64,000 nt of DNA from the NCBI GenBank assembly GCA_026874595.1, contig CM049307.1, positions 60,456,870-60,520,869 on the forward strand, written 5' to 3'. The DNA is from Sipunculus nudus. Taxonomy: Eukaryota > Annelida > Sipuncula > Golfingiida > Sipunculidae. Shown piece by piece: positions 47,325-59,300 of this stretch. A program made the translations under genes and the position numbers. The notes below the pieces were generated by a model, which was given only the letters and a program-made list of their open reading frames with translations, was not told the DNA's origin and made no database searches. Numbering within the stretch: the first letter of the stretch is position 1; each line of letters begins with the position of its first letter.

Positions 47325-50300
47325 ATGATGGACATGGATGAGTATTATATGGAGGAGGATAAACTGTGAGTACCATTATTTTGGATATTCGCAGTGATTC
47401 CCGTTTAATATGATTTTCCAGCATTCCAGATGGGTGAAACCACCCAACCCAGTGAATCAAGAGACAAGACTCGACAACAGTCAAGACTGACGAGTTGTCA
47501 AGACTCAGTCTAGGTTGTCTAGTGTTAAAGACACCGATTCTGGCAGTTGTTTTGCATTTGCATACTGTATTCCTGGTATTAAGCTGCGTATATCGGGAGT
47601 GGTAAATGCGTTTTGGGAAAACAATATTTTTCTCTATTTATTTCATTATAAACTCAACCAGGGCCTTGCCCAGGCTGTTAACCCCTGTTTACAGGACTCA
47701 CAGAATATGGAATGAGACATGCGGTATAATGAAGTTCTCAGAGGAGAATTTGATTCAATAAGACATGTGGTTTAGCACCAATGGGCTCTGGTTGCCATAT
47801 GTATGATCAACAGCAGGCTTCATAATAACACCTTTCTGTCTGTCTCAGACAGGCAGACGTGTGCACTGAGAGGCCTTTTTAATGATATGCCCGTCATAAG
47901 ATGAGATAGCCCGACACGTACGGACTCCATCAATTCATCTATGACTGTCCAGCGCAGAGATATCAGGGTCTGTCTTAAACGCGGGGAATCCACGGACAGA
48001 TGGAGAATTCGCGGAGAATTTGCGGAGAGTTTTTATATTCAATGATACTTTTAAATACACATTAAAATCACTTAAAATCTAAAAATATTTTACTCTTGAT
48101 ATATTTGCGCACTTTTAAATGACTGAAAATAGTAAAAGTTGTTTATAATTAAGCATTTTATGCTGAACAATGACTCACCGCTGAGTGAATGCCTTACGCA
48201 AAATCTAACACACGTCTTAGTCACGGCACCAGCTGGCACTGACAGATCTTTAGACAAAACCGCAAAACACCTAATATAACAACTGTCTATTGTGCAAACC
48301 AAAACAAAACCATGCACATGTATCAAATTTACAGCTAGTGAACAAAATATATAATATAATAAATAAATGAAAAAAAAACTATTACCACTTAGGCCTATAG
48401 TGTAAAGACCACATTTACAAGCACAAATAAAAGTTGAAACACAAACATTCGACTTTACACACTTTATACTTTAAAAAAATTGCACCTTTAGGCTAATGAA
48501 TCATCTTGGCAGTAGGATTTTTTAAAATAAAAGAAAAAATAATCAATATATATTGTGATCACAGTAAAAGAATTATATTTTTTTAGCCTCTGTACAAAAT
48601 ACATCACACTTCTTTCTGACCATAACAATACAGAGTATAATAATAATAAAAAATGAAAAATATAGCCCAAAGTAAACATACATACAACAATAGTATAAGA
48701 ACTTATTTGCACAGTCTAAAAAAAAAATTCCATTAATTGTTTCAGTTATTTTAAAGACAAATGCACATTTAAAATGAAACCACTGATAATTTTTACCCAA
48801 TTTCTTTATCACACCCAATCATGTCTTCGAATACATCTCCTAACCCTCATTCACATTCAATCCGTATGGTACAGTTGCATTATATTTAGGCTTTTTTATT
48901 CTAGGAGAAAGTTTAGTTTTAGGAAATGTTGTAAAAATGCCTGAACTGAAACAAGTGTTTTTGCATTAATCCCTGGTTAAAATGTTCAATTTGTTTAATT
49001 TCTGGATTAGAACAAAAATCAACTGCATTTGCAATTGAAAAAAAATAATCCACAGTCACTTGGTGCTATTCGTTGTCTCTGGCGTGGCACAAATATAATC
49101 TTAAGAGAAGAACCTGCTTGCCCAAACAACTGAGAGCTGAATTTTACTGGATGTACAGATTTTTAATCATTTTGGTCATTTAACAGTTAACAAATATGTT
49201 AAGAGTAATATAGTTTGAGATTATAAGTGATTTTAAGGTGTATTTGAAAGTATCATTGCATATAAAAACTCTCCGCAAATTTTCCACAAATTCTACATGA
49301 ATTCCATCTCTCCGCAGATTCTCCGCGTTTTAGACAGTCCCGAGATGTCACCTGGCAGTACTTGGAGGGATCTGTAACATGAAATACCAGTGCTTGTTGT
49401 GCGAAGCAATCTTGTATTCATATATAGAAATAAACTTAATATTGATAAAATTATATTGATATTTTTTAGATGTTTATATTATATTGAGATCTTTTTTATT
49501 CCTTTGGACTCCAAGAGTTTAGATGTTGCCATCCTTCCATGCGGGAGTTGTAAATATGTCCGACAGAGACAAAACAATATCTGATTTCATTCAGAGTAAG
49601 TGCCTATACTTTCTTACATACTGAAAATTCAGCAAAAGTTTTGGTCCCAACGGTGTCTAAGCGTCTGTACCAATGATAATATGTGGTGGTTATTTCGTGT
49701 CCTCATGCTACATGAGGCATATATGTGTCTGAGGGTTACCATGGATCTGTTCAAGCTTGCATAGTATATAAACTCTCCCTGCCAGAGGCTGTAGCGCTAG
49801 ACACTTGTTTACTATATGTCAGCACTGCAGACTGTAGTAAATGACGGGGGTATGATGGTATATCCACTTTCTGTAAGTCCTTTATCTTTTAGTGTGGCCA
49901 CAGTTACTTACCAGAACTTTGATGGATTTTAACGAAACTTACCAAAACTACTTACCTGTAGATTATGTTGCCCAAGTTCAATTATGGGCAACATCTATGC
50001 ATATTTAATAAAATCACCAGTCACTAGGCTACTTTGTGGTGTTGCCACAATAACTTTTGAAGAATATGAAGGATTTTGATAATACTCTTCATAAATGTTA
50101 ATCAATTAAATATCATGCCTAAGTTTGATTTCCAGCGAAATCCATGCATATTTAATGAGGTCAGAGGTCACTGCACTTTGGAGGCACCTAGTGATTTACC
50201 AAAAATCCTGTGGATTTTCATGAAACTCATTACCAGTATACATATTTATTAATAAAGTTTCTCACCTGAATTACCTTCTTACAAACCTCAGGCATATTTA

Positions 50301-53300
50301 ATGAGGTCAGAGGCCACCAGATACAAGACAAGCATATTATGTGCACTTTGCGGTGCTCTTGTTAATTTTTAGCTCAGCTGACTGTAAGTCAACTGAGGTA
50401 TAGGAATGGCCCTTTTTCCGTCAGCGGTCAAGCTGTCCGGTCATATAACTCTAGGTTGGATAGACACATGAATTTCAAACTTGACTTACAAGGTCAAACT
50501 TGGGTCACAAGGTCAAAAGTCAAGTCCACAGGATTCACTTATTTAAAAAGATTGTGGCTGCATTTTAAGCCAAGCTTATCATCTCAGACTTTTCATCTTG
50601 CACAATTAGCTGATTTGCCAGGATGGGGAGAGCATAAATGAATTTTGGGTCACAAGGTCAAGGTCAAAAGGGCCATCTGTTCAAAAATTAAGTTTCCAGA
50701 TGATAACTCCAGTTTAGTTTGACATATTGGTTTGAAATTGTTTGCTCATATATGGCTCAGGACTAAAGTAAGAACCGTGTCAATTTTGAAGTCCAACGGT
50801 CAAGGTCAAGGACATGAAACCCATTTCTTTACAAAGAATGTGCATGCATTTCAAGCCAAACATTTAATCACAAACCTTCCATCTTCAAGATAATGCAAAC
50901 CTGTAAATATGGGAAGGTTCTAATTGATTTTTGGGTCATAGGGTCAAAGGTCATGGTCACAGGGCCCATCCATTCACAAATTAGTTTATGTATGATAATT
51001 CTGCTTTGGATCGACAGATTTGCTTCAAACTTGATTTGTTAATGACCCACCACTAAAGTCAATTCATTTTGATTTTCAGGTTCCATAGATAAAAGTTTAA
51101 GGTCACAGGAGCAACATCTTTAAAAAGATTGTGGATGCACTGTAAATCAAACTTTTCATCCCAAAGTTTCCATCTTTCACTCATGGCTCACTTGCCCAAA
51201 GTGAGGAAATCTTTTGATTTTGAGGTTACCTTGTCAGAAGTTTAGGTCACTTTTTAAAAGATTGTTACAATAATCTCAATGATGCAAGTTCAAGGAAAAT
51301 AATTTCTGAGAGTTTTTTGTCAAAATGTCATTGTTTAAGGTCACCGGACTGTCATTCTGAAAAATTTCTTTAAAAATATCCTTAAAAATATTCAGCTGAG
51401 TGTAGAAACCCAATGGTCCCTAGTTTACCAATCCGTTGGTAAGGCAAAAACCTGGATTTTTACATATTAGTAGCTGATTAGTAGTAACAAACATGACACA
51501 AAAGCAAAATTTTTTCGCGCATTACACTAGTAATAGTAACCTGGACACTTTGTATTCTAAACAAGAATAATCAAAGATGAGGCGAGTGTAACTTAATTGC
51601 AAATTTCCAGCTGCACTGGTACAGTGCTGAGCTTAGCGATTGGCAAATAGCAGCAGGGCCATAATAGGTTATAGAACTCCAGATTTTCCGAAGACCTGTG
51701 ACTGGCTCAAGCGCCCACTTCACTTTCAGTCAGTCAGTAGCACATGTCTCTCTATGTATTCATGCAGAAAAGGTGCCTTCTTTAAGGCAGATTTGTTGCT
51801 ATAATAAAACAAACTTGTACCTGGCACTATTATGGACATTTTATTTTTTGTTAGCCATACAGTTGGTAAATCTGTGCCAGTTGTAAGTCCACAGCAATTT
51901 GCATACTATTTTTTTTAATGGAGTGATATTTGGGCAATTTTGTGATGAAAGTGTGAAAAGTGGATTACTCTCATCTGCATAAACTATTTACACTGAAGAA
52001 TGGTAAAGCATACATAAAAAAATTATTATGATGACCCAAATTACCTCCAATTTATTAAGAATTGTTCCTGAGGTGTTACACAAACCGTCCACAAAATTTC
52101 TCAAAATCTGTGATAAAATTTTCAGTCAGGTTGCCAAAAGACAAACCAACATTGTGTTAAAGTATAATACATCTTGGTAGAAATATAATAATTAAGTTCA
52201 AATCAGTGTCTATTGGTGCTACGTTGTGTGTTATAAAACTGTTACCTTTGAATCTGCCTTTCATTTAGAATATGGTTATTTTAATTGTATATGGCATGGG
52301 TGTACTTTGAGAACTCAGAGTAAAAATTCATTTCCTAGTGTTAGTTTATCTGCTGCCTTGTACTCAGCTTGGTTAAATGTAGCTATTTAATGAATTATGA
52401 TGTTGATACCAATAGTCAAGATGTAAATAATACTTATGGAGAATTCTGGTTTTAATAATGTTGAATATTCCCTTCATTAGAAAGTCCCTTGTACTGTGAG
52501 TAATTACCATCAGACCATGGTTTTACTGAACAGAAAATGCATCAGTTTGGAAATTTCTTCTGATTGGCACTACTGATTGTGCATGGTGCAAGTGTATTTC
52601 TGCTGTGTAGTGGATTAAGGAAATGGTTTCAGAGCAAAATGTTTGCGGTTACTATTATTTTTAAGGAGAGCTCACTGTATTTCATGTACATTTGTTATCC
52701 ATATTAAAAGAATTGGCACCTAGGAAACATTGAATCTAATTACAGACAGCATGTCTGACATTTCTGTATTAAAAGTGATTATCATGAAGAATGCTCTTGA
52801 TGAATAAATAACCCAGAGGAAAAACTGTCAAAGTGAGAGAAGTTTGCCGAACTAGCAAGAAGCTGGCATTATTAGTTATATCAGGCTTTAAGGCCAAAAC
52901 AAATAAAAAGGTATGGTTCTCAGGCACTTTTTTTTCATAAATCACTGCAGACGGGTGGTATCTTATTTTTGACCTTTTTTGTAAGTTTTGATAAAAATGT
53001 CATATGACCAGGGAAAGCAGGGTCTTTTTGCTAAACAGGTAAAAGCACTACATAACTAAGGAAATAGTATCAGAATTGTATTATTTTATCTTTTTGAAAG
53101 ATGAAAATAAAAATAAAAATGTTTAATGCCGGGGGTTAAAATTGACACAGACAGTGCCTGAGAACCATACCTTTTATTTTTATTTTTTTATTTTTTTGCC
53201 TAATACATAACTTTATTCAAATTTGCATGCACAATATGGCCAGAATTGTTTGCTGGGACTTTATTTTTTTACTGTTCAACACTTAGTTTCACATTCATGC

Positions 53301-56300
53301 CAGAGTCCCAATGTGATTAATTAAGTTTGATTGATTGTTAGTGTTTTACCCAGGTAGGCAAATGCAGTAGCATACATCAATATAACAGAAAACTATGAGA
53401 TATGCCCAGAGTACATTGATGAAGCCAGCATTTTTTAATAGGACTAAAATGTGCTGACCCCTGGTGGTAATAATGTGAAACTCAGTAATTTGTTCACATA
53501 CCAAATTTATAGATGTCTCTGTTTAAAGAAATGCATAATTACAAACTGACAGATTATTTATTGTTTGAAGAAAATTTTTGTGTATAGAATAACTCTTACT
53601 GAATTTGGTACAGAGCATTCTCTCTGCTTAGAAATAACAGGAAATACCAGACATGCAACACAACCTTTTACCTAGTCATCCATCCTCAAACAGGTATCAT
53701 AGGGTTGGGCGTTGTATGCTGATAACCTTGACTGAGGACATGATCAACTAGTTGAAACAAAATATCTACATTATTAACTGTTTCTATGCATTCCTCAGTT
53801 TGGTTTCTATAAAGAAACTTTTTTTTCCAGGGCAAAGGAGGAAACAAGATGAATTAGGGGTATTTTTCATTTCTTCTTGAAGAAACCAGATTTCTTAATT
53901 TGTAATGGATGAAATTGGAATAAATGAATATGTATTAGGTTTACACATTTGTAATACATGAAAAGAGTTGTGTTTAATTTTTAGCTCAGCTGACTATAAG
54001 TCATCTAAGCTATAGTCGTGGTCCATTGTCCGTTGTCTGTCTGTCCGTCTGTCTGGATATCCGTCCGTAAGACTGGCACATTTCAACACGATTGGACCTA
54101 CGAATCTGAAATTCGCCATACAGTTAGATGTCCCCAAAATCTCCTACCATGCCGAAAATTGGGTCAATAGGACTTTGTTCCTTTGAGATATTAAGGAAAA
54201 ACCTCAATTTTTATTAGAAATCTATTTTCACACTTCAGGACTGCCTAATATCAAAACCACTTATCTGGTTTTCTTCATATTTACCATAAATATTCCTCTA
54301 TATAGTTCCTATGTACATGCCAGAAATTAAGTCAGTATTTAATTTAAAAAAGTTATGGGCCCAAACATAATGGACTTTGTAATAAAAACAGGAAATATTT
54401 GTGGTCACTTAAGACCAAAAGTGTTAAAGGTAGGGACTTTTTTTCAGTACTGCAACTTTAATTGATCAAAATTTAATTGTATACCAAAAATTAGATCAAA
54501 ATCTGTTAAATGTTTTTAAATATTGGCAAAAATATAAAATTGGTACCTTAAATTTTGCCCAAGTTTGACCATGGCACGTGTTTTCCTGTAAGTACTGTGG
54601 ATTTAATTTTCACAGCATGTTTTTGTTAGCATTTTGTCTGTTAACACCAAAAATTTGAAACCAGTTAATCAAAAACTGTAGATTTTACTCAAGTTTCCAA
54701 GCACCATGTCACATCAAGTTTACATCAAGCTAGTGTTATGCAGTTTGCTAGAGCTCAGCTCCCCAGCTTCAGCTCTAAGTTCCTCAAATTTAGCATACAG
54801 TTAGATGTCTCCAAAATCCCCTACCATGCCAAAAATTTGATCACTAGGACTTAATTCCTTCAAAATATTAATGAAAAACTTCATTTTTCCATTAAAAACC
54901 CATTGTTCCACTGTAAGACTGCCTAATATCAAAACCACTGATCTGACTTTGATCATATATAATATACATATTTTTCTATACATTCGCAATGCACATGCCA
55001 GAAATGATGTCAGTATTGCGTAATTGTTTTAAGTTATGGGCCCAAACATAATGCACTTTTTAAAAAATCAAGAAATATATTTACTCCCTTAACAAGAGGA
55101 CTGCTGAAGCTAGAGAATTTTTGTCAGGGATGTAACATTATTTAATCAAGATTCAATTGAATACCAAAAATTAGTTATGAATTTTTCAAATTTTATAAGT
55201 TATTAGTATAAATATAAAATTAGTACCTTAAATTTTGCCCAACTTTGACCATGGCACGTTTGTTTCCTGAGAGCACTGTTGATATAATTTTCATATTATG
55301 CACACATAATGATTTCATCTTTGTAGTGTAGAAAGCTGGAAGAAATTGGCCAAATATTGTAGCTTTTATTAATGATTTTATGGTAACCATATCAGACCCA
55401 GGCTTAATCCAGCCCCTCTTTAGTCACCTCTATGTTGACCTTGTTGACCTTTAATCAGATTATGCATGCATGAGCGAAGCATACACTGGGGCAGCCAGGC
55501 AGCTAATGCCAAGCCACAGTTTACTCAGGTGTCAAACCCAACTCATCTAGTAGTTTTTTTGAAAAACTACATTACAATAAACAATAAATTAATAATTTAA
55601 TTTATAACAAATTAAAGAAAAATTTATAGAAAAGGAATTTGTTAGTTGATGAGTAACAGAAAATTAACTTGCAGTTACTGATGATGTAAGAATCTTGTAT
55701 GGATGGATAGAATGTCAATGTCAATGTTATTCCAAATAACGCCATGCAGTCACCTATGGTATTTTTCAGTGAAATTTTAATGATAAAAAAATAAATCATA
55801 TTGTTCATTACTAATCATTAGGGATCAAATGAAGGAAATTAACGATAGACAAAGATGCAGTTGATAATATTAATCTAGATTCCTACTGTGTCTAGTGTGT
55901 AGATTGATGTGAAAGTAGTCCAAAGTTAATATATTACATTTATTTTTTTTAACATAAATAAAAGCCATAAAACCAGGTACTTATGATCATTATTTAAATT
56001 TGTGAATTTTGTATATTCTGGATTCTCAACATCATTGTTTGGCTAAAACTGAATAAATACTAGACATGGTGCGAATGCTTTGCAAATGTATTTGAATACC
56101 AATATGAATATGTACTGCATTAAAAAATTTTATTGCATAAGAATGGGAATTCAGGTAAAAATGAAAGTATTTGAATACCAGTGCAGATACTTTCAAAATG
56201 TATTCATGAATGCATTCATGAATATATTCTATAATATTATTTCAATAATCATTTCAGTTATATTTTATTTTAAAAAATCATATGATTTTCTTATTTTTTT

Positions 56301-59300
56301 TTTATTAAAAATTATGTTGGCACAATATTTGTTATTAAATTTTAATAAATAGTTAAACCAGTGATGGGCCGATCATCGAGTTTTTTTGAAAGTCAGTCGG
56401 TTTGCTGCCACTTTCAAGCGCTCGATTACCAAAGGCAACTATCGATTACTTCATACTCATCATTGTTTTTCCCAGAATGTCTTTATGTTATAGGCAAAAA
56501 TTATTCTTCAATTTTTTACAGCATTCCGGGCTTCATATAATGAATCTGTGTTCCCAAATAACCTCCGTATATAACTGAGTATGACACGGTATAGATGAGA
56601 GAACGGAGGACTTATTGAACCTCTGTGAACTGGCAAGGAGCTGCAGAATTAGCGGAAAGTTTTCTAACGAGATTTTCATTGCAAAATATGGGCGGTATGG
56701 CATTAAAATTCTCCATAATTCTCCAGGTCTATGCCAATTTTGCAAAATTCTCTTAGAAATAATCTCCTCAACTAATGTCAGGTGCCGCTGCCGCATGAAT
56801 AATTATATTTTTAGCCTTTAATTAGTTTTTTTTTTTAATTTTTACCAAAATTTATATGGGCCTGTAATTTTTCTGGCAGGCCTGTAAAACCAGTATGCAT
56901 GTTGGTAGTCATCATAATTGTTATAAAATGAAAGTCCTTGCTGGTGGTGAAGTTAAAATGATACGCGGGAGTATTCATGAGGGCCAGCAAGTAGATGTCC
57001 TGGACTTTGGTTTAATTCTTGATTACTATAATTAATTAAAATGAAACTTCGAATAGCATATCTTAGTGATTAAAGGAAAATATAAAAAAGGCAAAAACTT
57101 CTTTTCATCAGGTAGAATTACTAAGACATTCAGACTGGGTTAAGAGAGTACAGTTTCACAGATAACTGCACATTTCTTAATATTTGTCTGAACCGATTAA
57201 TAATCGATCATCGATTGGTTTGCCCAAACCGATGATCAGTTATGAAAAAGGAACCGACTCCCACCACTAAGTTAAACTCTTTTATTATATGTGCTGCTTA
57301 TAAGTTATATGGCCAAGTCAACTTCTGTGTGACAATAGCACTCCATTTGTTAATAAAATAAATGAAATCAATCCTCTTCCCTGTCACCAAAGATACTATC
57401 AAAATCATACATAAGCTAAACACCAACAACTCATAATGAAGCTTATATTTATTACCACACAAAACAAGCATGTGCCTCTTTCCCAGATCATATTTTTTAT
57501 CATATATAACAGCTGAGCGCCGTGACCCATGGGTCCCTTGTTTTTTAATGTATGTTCCTATATTTTGAGGGAATGGTCATAATATTTGTGTGTGGGACCT
57601 TATCCCACTGCTCATTCAGGAAAGCTGGATTCAGCCCAATACATTATCTACAGCTGTCAATGCCTAAATACCATTCTTCTTAATGTAGCATAGATCTGCA
57701 CTCATTTGAGAAGTATGACTTACTAGTAAGTTACCATGTGGTGGCACATTATTTCCCATGTTTGGATAACATTTTGTTTATGATCCAGGTTTTGTTTGTT
57801 TCTTGGTCTTTGTCTGTCTTCTCTTTTAGGTTATGATTCTTAAATATTTAAAGCTGCCCATTCACCTACCTTTTGATGTGATTCCTGGCTTCCTCCGTAT
57901 ATATTTTAATAATCTAATTCTAAGAGTAATTCTGGCTATGAAAAGTTCATATATACCTCCAGTGGATGTGTGAACTTGTTTATCAAAGACTTGTATGTAA
58001 ACACAGCAATATTGACAAACGGGAAAAACATGTTACCTAAGGTGGCAGGTTACATATTTGCAGAGATTAAAAAGGTCAGATGTTGCCAAACCCCATTTTT
58101 AAAGCTCTGGCTTATTGACTTGCTGCCAGAGATGCCATTATTGAATTTGTTTTGATTATTTTGGTGGGCCCCCACATATTATAAACACGTTGATATAAAC
58201 ACAAGAAGTAGCAAGAGGTAGAAAAAATTAAGAGGGTCTTATCTTAGTGATACATGTTTATTATAGTCAGTATAAGCTTTCTCAGAGTAAAATAATATTT
58301 AGAATGTAGAGGAAATGTAATATTTTACATGATGGTTTCCATTCATATGGACATCAATATTATGTAATATAGGACTAAAGGTCACTCATATATTTTTTTT
58401 TAATATAGAATATAGGAGTCCTGATTTACTAAATCAGATTAAGTGGTCCTTAAGACATAGTTCAGACATAGCTGATATACATGGAGTATAGTGTTTTCTC
58501 CTTAAAATATTATGGTTTTCCTCCCATGTTTCATTCTTAAACAATTTGTTTACTTCTGTACACTTTGTATTCAGCCAAATTAACAAATTATTTGAGATGA
58601 TATACATATTATTGCTGATGTTTATGTACCTGTTAAATATAATAATGTAGTCTCACCTCAGTGGAACTCAGAATCAGTGACCATTACCTCAGTGTGAGAA
58701 CAAGTCACTCTCCATAGTACTGTTAAGGCCACTTCTAGTGAAGGTTACAGTTCAGTAAATGGGAATTAAATAAATGTGGAATTCATATTGATTGTGTGTG
58801 CTGGCAGTGCAGATACACAGAGTGCACAAAACATGTAGTGTATCAGCTGTGCAAGGCGCACATGGCCCACAGTCAATGCAGTACACAGCAGTACAACTGA
58901 TGCCAGTGACCCCGCCATGTGGCAGGCACCTCAGTATAAATTCAAGACAGCCACGCCTATGCTCGCACCTGAGTGAGCTATGAACTTTACTTCAGAGTAC
59001 AAAGAAGTGAAAATAGTTGTTCATGTGAGCGTATCATCCCAGAGACTATACAAACATAAACACAAACTGCTGAAATAAAAAATGAGAAGTCTGAGCTGTT
59101 TTTTTTGCAGCTAATTTAGGCTGCCTCACAGCTGTGTGAAAGTTCTGCCATACCAGCATGTGTAAATTATCCTGGCTTGATGATCACTGATGTTTGAGTA
59201 TTCAGGATGCAGACTGGAGGAGGCAAGCAGTATGATTACGAGTATCAGCCCCTGGATACTGAAACCATGGAGGACTACTGGCAGGATGAGAACAAATTTG

